A DNA stretch of 64,000 bases from the NCBI GenBank assembly GCA_013396635.1, contig WBMW01002322.1, forward strand, positions 18,486-82,485, read 5' to 3'. The stretch is from Penelope pileata (taxonomy: Eukaryota > Chordata > Aves > Galliformes > Cracidae). The notes under the pieces were generated by a model. The model was not told where the DNA came from. It saw only the letters and a program-made list of their open reading frames with translations, and did no database searches. Shown here piece by piece: positions 24,901 through 38,800 of the stretch. Positions within the stretch are counted from its first letter, which is position 1; each line of letters begins with the position of its first letter. Both the position numbers and the translations under genes were made by a program.

Positions 24901-27900
24901 CTTCATTAATTAGCAGTACACAATCTTCTAACAAAATTATACCTCATTTTTCCTATCCGTTCCCTTAGTTTAAAGCACAGTTCATTATTTGTGAACAGGA
25001 TTAACCACAGAGGGACAACTGCATTCCTAGTCAGGTTAATTGCACAGAGCTGGGAACAGCAGCAAAAGCTGGGGGTAAAAGGCGTATGGAAAAGGAAGGA
25101 AGAAGGTAGAGAAATACCATGCTGTGTCTGGGTTTTGGACTTTTGGGTACATGTAGATGACGAAAACCTGTCTGGAAGGAAAGGAGATCATGAGGAGAAA
25201 CCATTTATTTTCGTGCTATTTTTAGTAACTATTGGCTATGTCTGGATTTGGGAGCTGAGCCCATCCTTTCAGGTCTATTGCATTGATTTTCTCCCTCAGT
25301 GAGGCGGAAGAATAATGGCCTTAACCAGCTATGCGCAAAAGGGTCCTTGCACAAGGAGCTTTAGTGGGAAAATCATCTTGCTCACTGAATCTATTGTCGT
25401 CATTTATTTAATGAGACTCATGTAGCAAAAAATTCAATTTTAAATCAGGACAAAATGTTTGCTTAAAAGGTGGAGCTTACAGCCAAGTGCAAAGAAGATT
25501 GTGCAGATCAGAATCTCAGCAATCCTGCTAAAATGACACTTAGACTCTAACTTGAAGATTATACATGAGTATAATCTTCAAAGTTGGAGTGTTAGACTTC
25601 ATTTTGATGGTTACAATTTTACACCGGAGGCTGCAATGTATAATATTACTTTTAAGATAATAAAACACGCACGTTTTGGTGGTTTGATCACATACTGAAG
25701 GAAAACTATATTATCCTACACATAGGATGTTTGGCAACATCAAAGGCAACACTGGCAAACTGCCTCCAATTTTATATTTGCATATGGTTCAGTATGCATT
25801 TCCCAACTTTTAAGAGCAAACACAATCAAAAATATATTTGTAGTTAATCTTAATACACAATCAGAAATTGTGCATTGGTTGTGTCCAGCACCAACAGAAA
25901 ACAAAGACTTGAAAAACTATTTTTAAAAGCTAAAAGCCCACCAAAGAAAAAGATTCTGTAAGATATACTGCTGAGATAAATTTGTTTTAGATGTATAATT
26001 CTGCAGCATGGCGGCTGACATGAGCACAGCAGACTTTTGAAAGGGTCATCTCCTAAACTTTCCTTTTCTCTAACAGATGCATAAAGCAGACACAGTCCAG
26101 GCTATACATTACTGTAGATTGAGAATTTTTCACAAAACAAACAGATGGGCAAAGCCTATTTAAAACTTGATATCAGAAACAATTTACTGTGGAATCTTTC
26201 CCTCAAAAATCTGCCACCAAAAACGAAGCATGGAGAAATATTAACCACTGGCAGAAGGAGAGAAAATATACTGCTTTCAGTAATTGAATGGAACAAGGAA
26301 AAAATGAGAGAACTGCTCTGCAGACTGCACAGGATTGTTCTTCATTTTAAGCAGAGTTGATTTTTGGCTTTATTTTAAGCAACTTGAAACCTCCATCTAA
26401 ACTTTAAGTTTCAAATCAGATTTATAGTCCTAGAACCTAAAAGTAAATTAAAATAACTGGAATCTAACCTAGAATTTCTGAGAACTCTGATTTCTGACTG
26501 CCCTCATAAGCGCAATACCTCATGGCATTCTCTGGTCTTGGATGTAGGATTGCCCTTTACAGCAGCTTACGTCCTTTGCTGGAGAGCATTGAGCTAGTAA
26601 ATCTAGATTTGGCAATAAATTAATGCGGTATCTAAAGCAGGAATTGTCAGAAGCATCTGTTATAACTGTATTTTTCAGTAGAGCGAAGGCAAGGAGAGCA
26701 GTGAGAAGACACATTCTTTCAGACATCTATCTTGGGGGGCACAGTGCACTGCAAGTAAAGCTTGTAGCAGATGTGTTCCGATCAGCAATGGCTTTCTTAG
26801 AACCACATGCTTTTCTGTACATATTTGAGACAAATGCCTAAGTTTTGGGGGAACAAATTTTAAGAGGAACTGATAAGAGAACAGAACAAGAAATGCTCGT
26901 GTTATTATCCTTAATATTTAGAGTAAATAAGTTTTGACTCTTTCGCTATCCAATTTAGATTTTCAATAATCATCTTTGGTTTGATGCTTCTACAGGAAAT
27001 GTTCCTTTGGTTGACCACATACATTTCATAATTGAAATCATAATCCCAAGTCTAGTAGTATCCAAATGAGTGCCAGAGAAAGGAAATCTCTCTTGATTTC
27101 CAGACAGTCTGTGAAATGATCTTTTACTATGTATACCTGCAGTTATATGACAATCTACTTAACTTGCTCTTGTATCTCCAGCATGTTTCATCGCATAAAG
27201 TGAATGTTCTCTATATTACCACTACTTGCTCTACACCTTCCCCTCTTCAATCCACTACAGGTCACTTCTGGGCTTATGGAAATATCTGTGTCATCATTAC
27301 AGCAACATCATTGTTTACAGAGAGTTGCACAAATCCAGACCAGCCATTCCCACATAACTTGCTGCCATTATAGGTCTTGGCACAATTTATGGGTTTTGTT
27401 TTGCTTTTTCTTCTGAAAAATAAAAATGTTGGGCTATTTTGTTGTTGTTGTTTCATTTGTATGTATTAAGAACTATTGCTAGTGCAGAACTAGCAGCCTC
27501 CACTGGTAGCGATGTGTCAATCTTTACCTTCAGGTGGCCTGCTACCAACTGAACTTTTAGTTTAACTGCATTAGTTGGCAGAATTGGTATGTTAGGTAAA
27601 CCACAGTGAGGTTGGATGTCTGGTACCGGGATTAGGCAAAGAGTGAGAGAAACCTGTCTCCTTCAGTAACGCCATGAGTTCCCTCATCTTCTCTTTGTAA
27701 GAAGAACTCAAAACAACTATTTTCCTCCCTTCCAGTGGCACTCTCTGGCAGTATCGTCTCATAGCCAGTACGGAGGTTACTGGTGCTTTGCCATTTGGGA
27801 TGTCTATCTAGTTGGTACCATAATCACAGAATTCTTCATGTATTCCCTTATCGCAGGCATTAGCAGTGAGCTCTGAACACTCACTCCTACTAGTGAGTTA
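21936..27900 (-). other. Intron sequence, no gene
   Basis: About 6 kb of AT-rich intron with no recognised exon. It contains short A-runs (22598-22610) and one long hairpin listed separately. Frames of 60-103 codons here look like chance. Confidence 0.6.
25531..25604. repeat. 74-nt hairpin with a perfect 13-bp inner stem
   Basis: TTGAAGATTATAC (25552-25564) and GTATAATCTTCAA (25569-25581) pair perfectly around the 4-nt loop ATGA. Outside them, ctctaact-like and agttggag-like stretches also pair, and aaaatga pairs with tcatttt at the outer ends, separated by a small internal loop. The shape resembles a microRNA precursor or a fold-back MITE. No conserved mature sequence is recognised, so no RNA gene is called. 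Confidence 0.7.
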
Positions 27901-28095
27901 GAATCACAGAATCCTTGGAGTTGGAAGGGAACTTTAAAGGTCATCCAGTCCAACTCCCCTGCAATGAACAGGGACACCTACAGCTAAATCTGGTTGCTCA
28001 GAGCCTGTTCCTGTCTGACCTTGAATGTCTTCAGGGATGGGGCCTCCACCACGTTGCATATCCATGTGCTACAGCAAAACTACTTCCAACATGCA
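27901..28095 (-). mobile_element. CR1 LINE 3'-end fragment
   Basis: Read on plus, it begins gaatcacagaatccttggag, then ttggaagggaactttaaagg and tcatccagtccaactcccct. This is the reverse complement of the CR1 3' UTR with its ATTCTGTGATTC-type tail at the left. Similarity fades after about 28060 (faint match to the acttcttcc word near 28080). It is non-coding. Confidence 0.85.
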
Positions 28096-31000
28096 CAACA
28101 AACACGTTCCTAAGGAGAAGCGAACCTCATGTACACCTTGTCTGCAGAACTGCCTGCACTGCCAGTCCATCGGTTCAAGATCCAGAAGTGGTGGTGTTTT
28201 CTGAGCTGGTAGAGGAGGGGAACATGGTGTTGGGCTCAGCTGCTGGAGTGCTGGAGGGGAGAAACATCTTTCTTCAGTAGCAATTCCTCTGCCTAACAAT
28301 CCAAATTACATTTTTTGGCCTCAAAAAGAGTTGTTTGCTCATCCAAAGCAATGGTTGGGTCTCAGTCTGGACAGCAGAAACAGGAAGTCTTGCAGAAAGT
28401 CTCTGATCTTCCCCATTCCCCGACCGTGGTGGTGGGGAGTGAGAATGAGAACTCAGAGAGCTTCTCAGATGGATGCTCCCAGCTTTGTCTGGCAGAGTGC
28501 GTTATCAGTAGGCAAGCCCTACACAGAAGCAAAATGGGAAAAGGCTTAACTAGCACAATGGTGTGCTTCTGGTGAATTATATATATTCTTTTGCAAACAA
28601 GGGAAACAGTGAAAATCACAAATATATTTTATAATGGCATCACTCACAGATACCATTCCTAGTTTTAAATCTTATAGAATCAGATATATTATTTGATTTA
28701 ACCAATACAGATAAAATGACTATGGGTTTGTTTCTTTGGGACAACAAACCAGCAGGATAGTCTTTAATAGGAAAAGTGGCAGAGAAAGAGAGCAACTGCA
28801 TATTAATGAAAATCAGCATCAAAATAGCAGCTCAAGACTAGCTTTAGCAAACATTTGCAGAATCTCTGATCAGGCATTTAATTCTTGCTGTGCTTTGGCC
28901 TTGCTGCGCTTTGGCCTCTTCATACCAAAGGCCTATGTTACTTAGAAAACCAGGAGTGACATATATCAATATTCATAGTGATGTAGTTAACTTGTCAGAC
29001 AGTTTTGCCGAATGCTTGCACATGACAAAGTTTCTGTTGCGCTGAGTGAAGGTAGCTATATTGTAAGCGGTGTGATTCTTTGGTGATTCATCATAGGTGA
29101 GAACTGCAATCTGTTCAGAAGAAATGTCATGGAGGGACATTTGAAGAAAATCGGCCTTTGGAACAGGAGCATGACTGCTAACAATTGCAAGTTGTTTGTG
29201 CTTGTTCTGCAATAGTCAGTCTTTTTACATTTTGTTTTCCAGTAAGAGAGGATATTAATAAGTATAATTACAGTTTTTTATTAATTTCATTGGTAGACCC
29301 AAATAGTCATTCTCTACACGTGCAACATATTCCTTTATATACTGTTCTTTGCCTAGCAACATAACACAGTAGCAACAAAAGCGGTTTTGGATTCCCTTCT
29401 AAATGTGGCTGCAAATACTACACCACTTACAAGATCATGTCCTAACTCTGTTAATTTTTTTTTCCTTTCTTGTACATGACAGTTATTCAGACATTACTAG
29501 ATTGGACATCACTGAGACTCAGCATTAGCTCTTATAAAAGAGAAAGAGACAAAATAAATTTCTCTTTAGGAGCTTAATATCCTATATTGCTGGTTCTTTA
29601 GTTTTCATTCTGTCATATCTCTCTCCCATGTTCAACGTAACAGAGAAAAATATATGAATATGAGTCCAAGAAAGCACCAATAGAAGCCCAGATACTTGAA
29701 AGTTACCCTAATTTAAGAACATAGAATTGCAGCTTTTTTATGAACAACTGACTGTATTTTTCACATTCATGTTTACAGTGTCTAGAAGAATAGGCTGAGT
29801 CAAGAGCCTTTCAGCCATAACAGTATTTGTTAATTAAAATACAAGTTTAAAGTATCACATAGCTGCAGCAACAATCAGATCACTATTCCACAGTCACACC
29901 TTTGCTCAGTTCACCATCAGTGATTTCTTTAAAATTCCTTTCTAAAAGTAGTATTTTCAGTACTTCCATTGTGCCAGAAGATCTTATCTCAACAATTTCC
30001 GTTCAAAGATCTACTGAGGAAGACAATACACAGAGAATGGGGGAAAACAGTACCAAGTGGAGCAACTGTTGTAAACAATAATCCAGAATAATTTTGTATA
30101 AGGTCTTCCTGATTGCTGGAGGGTTTTCTTTGTTTTGTTTTGTTTTGTTCTGTTTTGTTTTTTAAACAATGAAGAGTGCATTTTATCTGCTTTGGCTTAC
30201 TTGTCTTTAACATCTAGGGGATAGTTACAAAAAATTATGATTAAGTTTCTCAAATTTTTTCAGGGAAAACCTGCTGCACATAAATATAAGAGCCTAATTC
30301 CATGTATTAGCTTTCAAAAATCTTGGAAAGAAGTTGTAGTATGACTGCATTAGCAGAATAATAGCAGCTGCAAAAACATATTTTGAAACACCCTTCAGCT
30401 TCTTCAGCATCCAGCATAAGATTATTTAAGGATCTGTTTAGCACTAGAATACCACATTAGACATGTTTTCAAAATAGTAAGGTTGCTTCCTTACTATAAA
30501 AAAAATTACAAATGGGTTTACCTAGAATCACTTTGCATCACGACATTTTAGAAAAGTCAAAACAGGAAGTGCAAAATGACAGCACTACTCTTCTGAAACA
30601 AAAGTTCCTCTATGACAGTCCCTGAAAATGCCATGTATGCTATGAAATACAGGTTTGGGCCTTTTAGATAATTTCAGTTTTCATTTTTGAAAACTGGAAA
30701 TTATTCTTGTTAAATGTAAAAACTTAGGCCAACACTTGCCCAAATGGATTGCTTACATACTATGTGCATTAGCAATTTGGCCTGTAGGTAGAGTTCATTT
30801 AGCTCTCCTTCAGAAAATCTGCATCAGCTGTGACCTTGCAAGCCACATGTGATAGTGGTACCTAAAACCACTGATCTTCGAGACAATAAAAGAATTTTTA
30901 GAAATAGCATACAAAGGAAAACACACTTCCCAATTTTACATAGTGAGGCTAAAAATTCACTGAGGCACAATGCAGCTACCACTAGGTATAACAGCAAAGC

Positions 31001-34000
31001 ATTGGGTACTGTTTTAATATAAGCAGATCTCAAGGACATGAATGCATCATACCCTACTAGGGCTATGATTTAAATATTAAGTTGCTAACCATCCATTCCT
31101 TACAAAGGAAATTCAAAACCAAGAAAAGAGAGGAAATTCAAAACAGAAATCCTAAAAACAAGGAATCTGCACACTTTTCTATTACTTTTTCCTTTGCTAG
31201 ATATATTTGTATGTTCTTTTAGGTCTCAGCCTCTCTATTTTTGTACTTACGGGAAAAACCAATAAAAAGCCTATATAATACGCAAGCAACCACTTAAAAT
31301 CAACTTACTGTCTATTTCAATATGTAATAGTCATCATTGTCTTCATCAGACTCTAATCTCTTATACTCTATTAACAACAGGACTTCGCTGTGCTAGGAGA
31401 AAAATCTGGATTAAACTGCCTTCTACTCTTTGCTCTTTTGGATCTAAAGACATAACCCATAATAACTGACATTCCAGCCCCATATTAGGTAAGATTGTGG
31501 CTGCACAAAGGATTTCTTCTAACATGTTGTCTCAGGGAAAATCTCAGAGAACTTGCCCAGCTTTGGAAAAACTGTGTACAATGATTTCATTCTTCCACCT
31601 TCTTGTATTGAATAGTTTGCATAACAGTTTATACTTCTTGGTTCACTGCAACCACATAAGCGAGTCTTGAGAATGTCTCTTTTCCCTCTGAAGAAAGAGT
31701 CATAGCTTTTAATAATTCCATGCATGAACTTGAGAGTTACCAAGTAGGTTTTTCTAGCATTTTAATCACAGCTTACACAAATGATCAGTGCATCTCTCCA
31801 CAGATTCAAGTTTTTAGCTAATTCTATAAAAATAAATAGGATTGAAATGGAAAGCCTCCATATTTGGTAACATCATTCTTATTGTGACTTCAGGCTGTAA
31901 CAGCTGTTTCAAATGTCAGCAGATAGGGCAGAATTAAAAAGGATAGACAATGGACAGGGGAAATGTAGATACATCCTATATGTGTCTAATACCAAGAAAT
32001 CTGCAGATCGATAGCTGACTATCAATTCTTTTATCAAAATTTATTAATACTTTTAATCAGTCCAGATGTGCAGCTGCCAGAGTACTGCATGAGATAAGTC
32101 TGATAAAGATCTCTTTGCTCTACTGAGATACTGAAAAAATGCCACATGACAACAGACATTCAAGAAAAAGTAAATTTTAGTAAAATATTAATCAGTTTTT
32201 TAAAAGTGTCTTTGAAACTAATCCTGCTAGAGCACAGCCATATTTCCCTCACATATACAGTTTATAAATAAAAAACAAGCTTCTTGTGCTGTTGTAGACA
32301 GATAAAAGTCTATTCTGAGCAGATTACATCACTAGAGTGTATTTCATGATCAAAAAATACATTAATTCATATCAAAAGTAATCATTAAAGCTACCGAAGT
32401 GCTTTGTACGATCTCTCTGGCTCATTTACTATGGAGGGGACTGCAGTGATTCTGCTAAGTTCGCCACCAGCAATGTTGGTCCAAGACATAATAAAATCAA
32501 GGCCTCCTTGAGGCAATCAGTAACTGATTGCACTCCCCAGTCAATATGGGTCAAACTTGTAAGACCAGATTCCTATTCTGCTTGTTTGTTCAAATGCAGG
32601 TTAAGATCTCATACCAGAATTTTTCTATATGGAGAACAGAAAATGGAACAAAGTAAATTGTTCTTGCAGCAGTAAAGTCTATGAAAAGGTCTTAAAAGTG
32701 GGATCTTGGAATAGATCTCTTCCAAAAAAAAAAAAAAAAATCTATATATAGTGTGCATTTGTCTTTACATATCTTCTTGTATGTCAGATTACAATTACTG
32801 GAACTAACCAAGTGAATTTAAGGGAGGATGACAACACCTTTGGGCCTAAATTGTGACCTACCTTTTCTTAAATATAATTTCTCATACCTGTTAGCAAAGT
32901 CCATGTAGTTCTTTATATGTGTTTTTTCCAAAACAAATGCTTCAATGATGTTTTTTCTAAAAAAAGAAAATAAATAATGCCAGCATCCATACAATAACAA
33001 ACCAATCTGCATGCACGATGGAGGGGAACAAATGGTAGATATTTTATTTGCTTTTTCAAGCTTCCAAGAGGTATTGTTGGCATTGGCAACAGTAAATCAA
33101 ATGAGTTTGAAAATTATGAAAAATATCTCAGCAATGCTCTTATAAAATGGAAATATATATTTAACTCAAAGTTTTATCTTCTCAGACTTGAAAAAAATTC
33201 ATTTAATCTTGTATACACATGCTATCTTTTCCTTTTGAACTTTAAGGCCTTTAATGCTTTGTTCTTTCAGATTCTCCTCTTTTCCCCCTGCCTAGCAGCT
33301 CAGCAATTCATAGGCTACTGCTTTATGACCAAAGTCTTGCACTGTACTAGCTTCTATCACCAGTATCAGCAGCTGCTGTTAAATCACCTGTCAAATTTGC
33401 AAAATTCTCACTCAATTTACCCTGAATGTCAGACTTGTACATTTTTTTGTCTGTGTTTCTGTTAATGTTGTTTACACAAGGGTTCTGCTGGGACCAATGG
33501 ACGAATAGCTTGATCTTCATGCACAGATGATCCTTTAATACCAACTGCCTCTCCACTAGGAAATGGAGAACAGAGTAAAATTCAAATGTGTGTTGATGTT
33601 TTATGTACTGGGTTGCATGAGTCACTGATTCATGTATGAAGTAGACAGCTTTGCATCTGGAATATCTAATGGAAAGCCAGAAGTTCAGACTACTGTGCAG
33701 ATACATTACAAATTCATTAATTAATGTGTAATATACTTATCTGTGTTGGAAATAATTTTATCACTTTGCATACATGGAATTTAAATTGGCTTGTATGCAT
33801 AATGTGCCAAATTCTAAGAAAATATGTTCATCATTGTAGATCAGATGATTATACCAAAATACTGCAAATTTTATGTTTACAGAATGTCACCAAAAATAAT
33901 ACTCTTTAATGCAACATTTTCTAATCCAGACCAAAAAGAAAGTCAATGAGATCTTACGAGAATAACTATTTCGTACCAGATATGAAAGTCAATGAAGTCT

Positions 34001-36569
34001 CTGTAAGAGATTTTGGAACAGAATAGCACAAAAATAGATGTACAGAGTTAAAGGGAATGTTTCCGATCAGACCTTTTTACATCCAGATGGTAAAAGGAGA
34101 ATTGCATAGTCACTCTTACATCACATAAACTAGAATGTTCCTCTTGGATACCATGGTGCACAGGTGGAAGACTGAAAAACCCATGGCATTTCCTCAGCTT
34201 TTTCTCCCCCTCCCTACTAACATGATTGGATTGAAATTCAGATCTGCCAGATGAAATCAATTCAAAGAAATACAAGGTGAAAAGCCCTGGTTTGGGCGGC
34301 AATTACTACCACAAGTTTCAAACACAAATTTTACAGAGAACTTCACAGAAAATTTCACAATCTACAATTTCTCTTACTGTAAATCTCTGTCATCAAGAGC
34401 TCTACAGGTCCTTAGAATGAAGTAACGTCATAAAAATGCACACTCCAGCTGCACTGTTTAGGATGTGGCATTATTTTATACGCAGTTAACCATATATATA
34501 CACACATACAACATGATGTTTTTGAAATTACAAAACCAGCTTTACTTTCTGCCCAGTACAGTCTGGCATGCAAAGAAGGCACTTTTCAGTCACTGACAAT
34601 TGCTTCCTTCTCTTGTTAAAGTATACTTCTACCATTTGGAACATATACTGTGTTGATGCAATAAACTTTTGTAATAAAACATGACACTTAGTAGCATACA
34701 GTAGCTCTATTTGTGAATCAGTCTGTAAAGAACACACCTTACTGCTCACTCTGTTAAATATTAAACTGTTTATCTTCATGAAGAAGATACTATTTGTTGC
34801 TGTTTTAAATGAATGCATTTTTTTTAATTTTTTTTAGTTTAATTGATCAGTTTGTCTGTTTTCCTCTTTAAATCACTTTTTTTTTTAACTTTGAGTGTTC
34901 TTGTCCACATGCATTACCTTGAGTTAACCCTTCTGTATTTGAATACCTTTGATCTTTTAACCAAGTTTAGAACAGAATTTCAAACACTGTAATAGCAGTA
35001 GTAACAATACATGAAATAATTATTTCCTTATTTTTCTGACCGAAGAATTAACTATGATACTGCAAACCACTTTTTCAACAAAAATAGCACAGAGGTATCC
35101 AACTCACTGTTGGATGAAGGACAAAAAGTCTGGGTTCTACCACTGTACCTACATAGAATAGTCTGAATAAACACTTCTAAAGCTAGAGAAAGACAGCTTT
35201 TTACTTTTTCTTTTTTTTTTTCCTCTCACACTTTCTTAGCATGTATACACAGTATAATCAGACTGCTTAAAATACTAATACTTCACATAGCTATAGGTGT
35301 CTGCACCATCATGGAAAAATAAAAAAAACATTATTCTAAAAGGCTCAACACAATTTATTAGGAATACTAATCATACGTGGAAGTAGATGTGGTGTGGGAG
35401 TATAGTGAAAAATCTGGAAGACTACTAGAGAGAAATAGGCTTTATGGAGAGATTTTAAGAAGAAAGAGGTTATCTAACACATGTGAAGAGACAGCTGTTC
35501 CAAGAATAGAAGTGAAAAAAAAAGCAGACAGACACCAAAACAGCATAGAAGTAGACAAAGGAATCACCTAGAAAGCAATCTGCACAGAAGCTCAGGTCTG
35601 TCAGTGCTCCACAGGCAAGGAAACAAAGACAAAAGAATGGTTTTCCATTTTTGTTGGAAAGCTTTTGATCACCGAATTAAAAAATACATACATTTCTATT
35701 GACAGAAGATTTCTGCATCACGTCTATCTTCACTGCTCAGAGAAAGAATATTGCACAATGGCAGAGCCAAAAATACTGCTCAACATTATGTCCACTGACA
35801 AATATAAGAACTCAATTTTGAAGAACATTTACATTGTCAAAGGAACTCAGACACTGCACTGACATACTCTTAGATGATTCTATATTGACACATACTTCGT
35901 TTGGCACCAGAATGATTTGTATGATTCTTCTGACTGAGAAGATATCAATATTATCAATGATCTTCACTCATGAATGTACAGACATTTCTCCATAAAGTAT
36001 TTTCATGGATAATATTAATATGTAATACTTAGCATCAGGTACAGCATGACAGTTTGATCTCACAGTCCATAGATCAGGCATATCTTTCTTTGCAAATTCA
36101 CATAGAAATATGTCTATAGTTTTGAAACAACTTTTTTTTTTTTTTAAATTAAGCTGTCATATGATCATCTTGATGACTTATTAAGACAAAATAGCAGGTG
36201 TTTCAAGCAATAATGGAGTAAAACATTTTCTAAAAATACTGTAAAGTGAGTTTGGAACTAGTCTTATTTAGAAACTCCTGTCCTGCATCAGTACAAAAAA
36301 CAAAACAAAACAAAACAAACAAAAAAAACCCAAACCCAAGCCAAACCAAACTAAAACACTCTAACAAACAGTGGCTTAATGGTCTACAAACATACTTCTC
36401 AGATGTTTGAAGGTAGAGTAAAAATGTCATTAATGGATAATCAAAAAAACGAAGTTCTTTGAAGGCAGCAAAAATCTTCCTTGAGAATACACTTCTTCCT
36501 CATTGAATACATCAATTACTCTACCTAGACAGCAAATTTGGCTCAATTACTGGTTCTCATTTCAAGCAT
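28096..36569 (-). other. Intron sequence, no gene
   Basis: About 8.5 kb of intron. A GC-richer stretch at about 28100-28560 has open frames on both strands but no recognised domain. A 16-bp unit ttgctgtgctttggcc is repeated in tandem at 28885-28916 with one mismatch. A (TTTTG)n tract is near 30128-30160, an A-run near 32725-32741, and a CAAAA-rich tract near 36295-36345. No exon was recognised. Confidence 0.55.
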
Positions 36570-36675
36570 TCATAGAATCATAGAATGGCCTGGGTTGGAA
36601 GTGACCCCAAGGATCATCAGGTTCAAACTCCCCTGCCACAGGCAGGGCCACCAACCTCCAGATTAGGTATTAGAT
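36570..36675 (-). mobile_element. CR1 LINE 3'-end fragment, cut at an N
   Basis: Plus-strand text catagaatcatagaatggcc, then ggttggaagtgacc and cctgccacaggcagggccac, is the reverse complement of the CR1 3' tail, including the 8-mer repeat at its end. The match stops at an N (36676), after which unrelated sequence starts. Confidence 0.92.
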
Positions 36676-36676
36676 N

Positions 36677-38099
36677 TTTGCCACGGTTCTAAAACAAGAG
36701 AAAACTTAATCCTTTGTTAACCAAGAAGCAACCTAGTGGACAGAATGTGATGCAGGTTTAATGCTTTGAAACATAATCTTTTACTCTCTGATGAGACAAA
36801 AGAGAAAACAATATCCAAAATGTTTTAAAAGTATTTTAATTACAAGAAAAGGAAAAGATGAAATTATTCACACTTATAAATGTTTTAACAAATGAAAACT
36901 GCTGAAAAACATTGCTAATTTTGTTAGACAAATAGAATTTGGCAATACAGAGAAATGAGCAATACAGAGAAAAGATAAATCCTTTTATTTAATCTATTCA
37001 ATTTGGAAATTAGGTGAAAATCAAGTCTACTGAAGCACAAAGAATACTGGAAATTTTCCTCCAAAAGGACTATCAAAATATTATGATAATATTTCAGTAG
37101 ATAAAAAGAGCATATTTTTGAGTAAGACTCAAAGTATCATTCTCAAAAGGCAGTTCAACATATCATTTAATTTAGGAATTTAGTTTTACATTGGGAAAGA
37201 GAAGATTAAGAGTTATTCTAGGGCAATTAGAAACACAAAAACTAAAAATCCATCAAAAATTGCCAAATACGGGATGGCATATTGCAAATGAACTTTCCTG
37301 ACTGAATTTTATCTTGGCTGTGCTTCACAGTATTATTTTTATTAGAATCGAAGTGTAGATGTTACTAAAACTTTAAAAAGTGAGTAGAAAGCAAGAAAAA
37401 ACGCACAAACAATTTGTGAATAAATCTATTAATCCAAATGTGTTTGTTATTTTTTTCTTTTTTTAGGTTCATTATGGTATTACAAACATTCAGACAAGAA
37501 AACAATGTAATCAGTGTTCAAGATTTAGAACATCCTTAAATAAAGAACATGCCTTATACATACTTGGAGCGCATACTGGAGGATATTGGGGTTTACAAGG
37601 ATAACATCTTTTCTCTTATATCAGAAGGATTTATCAGTTAATTTCACCTCCTGGAAAAGTGATTTTATCTCCAGATGCAATTGTCAGCATTTTGTGATAA
37701 TTTCAAGCTATCTGCATTACTGATAGCCTGAAGAGACCAAGCTAAACTCAACATTAAAAACTTGCTGTCACGTATTCTCAAAATTGTGTGTGATGTTACC
37801 TGGCCTACATTATCCACACATGGGTATTTCAATCACTTATAGAGAGGAAAGGACATGAATTAAGTCTGTGCACTTTTGAGAGAAATAGTGGTCAGATATT
37901 ACACTGAATCGCAAGAACTGCCAGTGGGTCTAAAATTAAATTGTATCAATCTAGAAATCAAAAATGCATATAAGTCCTGCATGTGTGCTAAAATATGGCT
38001 TGCTGGGCAGAGGCTTTGGATGGTTAACATAGAAATCAAAATCTTAATCTAGTACACATAATGTGGTCATGTCTACTTTGGCTGTATAAGAGACCGATG
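36677..38099 (-). other. Intron sequence, no gene
   Basis: AT-rich intron. A 17-bp stretch (gcaatacagagaaa) is repeated in tandem at about 36942-36975. Nothing else is recognised. Confidence 0.6.
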
Positions 38100-38800
38100 G
38101 GAAACTTGACTCAACAACTCAGGCTAGAGAGGGAAGGTGGGGGAGCAGACTGGGTCCTGCAGAGGCAGGACAACAAGCTGTTCTACCCACTTCCTTTTAT
38201 GGCAGCTTACTGAGGAGGGGGCTGCATGACTTTGCAGAAAACTCCCGAATCTTCTGGAACCCTGTGCTGTGCAGGCGCAGGGGGGGGTTGCCACCCCGAG
38301 GGCGGTCTCTGACCATCTGCTCTATGTAAAGGCGAGCACACGTGTTCTGCCTTTGTCGTCGATCCACCACCCGCAGTGGTCAACCCGCCACCTGTGGATG
38401 ACGCCTCTGTTGACCCGCCACCCATGGATGACACCTCTGTCGACCCATCACCCACAGATGAACGCTGGATCCAAGGATGTGGTGAAAACCTGTCCCTTCT
38501 GCTTCTATTTTCTTTTCTCTCCTGGTTTTCCTTTCCTCTTAACCTCTTTTCATTAATTTCCTTTACTAGTCATAGCCTAATTTTGCCTATAAGTAAGATG
38601 CCTGTGCCAAAGTGCCTGTTTATCTGTAATGATTATTGTGGTTGTTGTTAGGATGTTGCCCAATTTTGCCTCGAAATTGTGGACCAATTGTGGTCGTTGA
38701 AGTCAATAAATTGTTTTGTGTTGCTCCACTGAGTCGTTGTCCGACTCCATCACTGCCGTGACCCCTGCTGACCAAGGTGTGTCTTACTCAGTGGGATAGT
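38100..38800 (+). mobile_element. GC-rich block with 30-bp tandem repeats; possibly an uncharacterised LTR
   Basis: This is a sharp GC-rich island in AT-rich intron. It has a TATA-like tatgtaaa near 38322, then a 30-bp unit in three full copies (38379-38408, 38409-38438, 38439-38468) plus a partial copy at 38358-38378. A pyrimidine-rich stretch follows, and AATAAA lies at 38705-38710. The unit keeps one plus frame (VDPPPMDDTS-like). TATA, repeats, AATAAA and a short GC-rich tail suggest an LTR read left to right. I could not find convincing TG...CA ends or a target duplication, and I do not recognise the family. A retrocopy fragment is the alternative. Confidence 0.3.
38358..38468 (+). repeat. 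30-bp minisatellite, about 3.7 units
   Basis: The units begin gt(c/t)(g/a)acccgccaccc and end gatgac(g/a)cctct. The length of 30 is a multiple of three, so an open plus frame is kept across all units, and one minus frame is also open. The last unit has diverged in its final third. Confidence 0.85.

Noticed and set aside
24991..25302. 103-codon plus frame with a hydrophobic end
   Set aside because: Looks like chance; no family resemblance and no signals of a gene around it.
28315..28575. Open frames in a GC-richer stretch
   Set aside because: Several overlapping frames on both strands with no domain; composition alone explains them.
33347..33706. 119-codon minus frame
   Set aside because: No domain, no splice context and no recognisable homology; its length is unremarkable in 64 kb.
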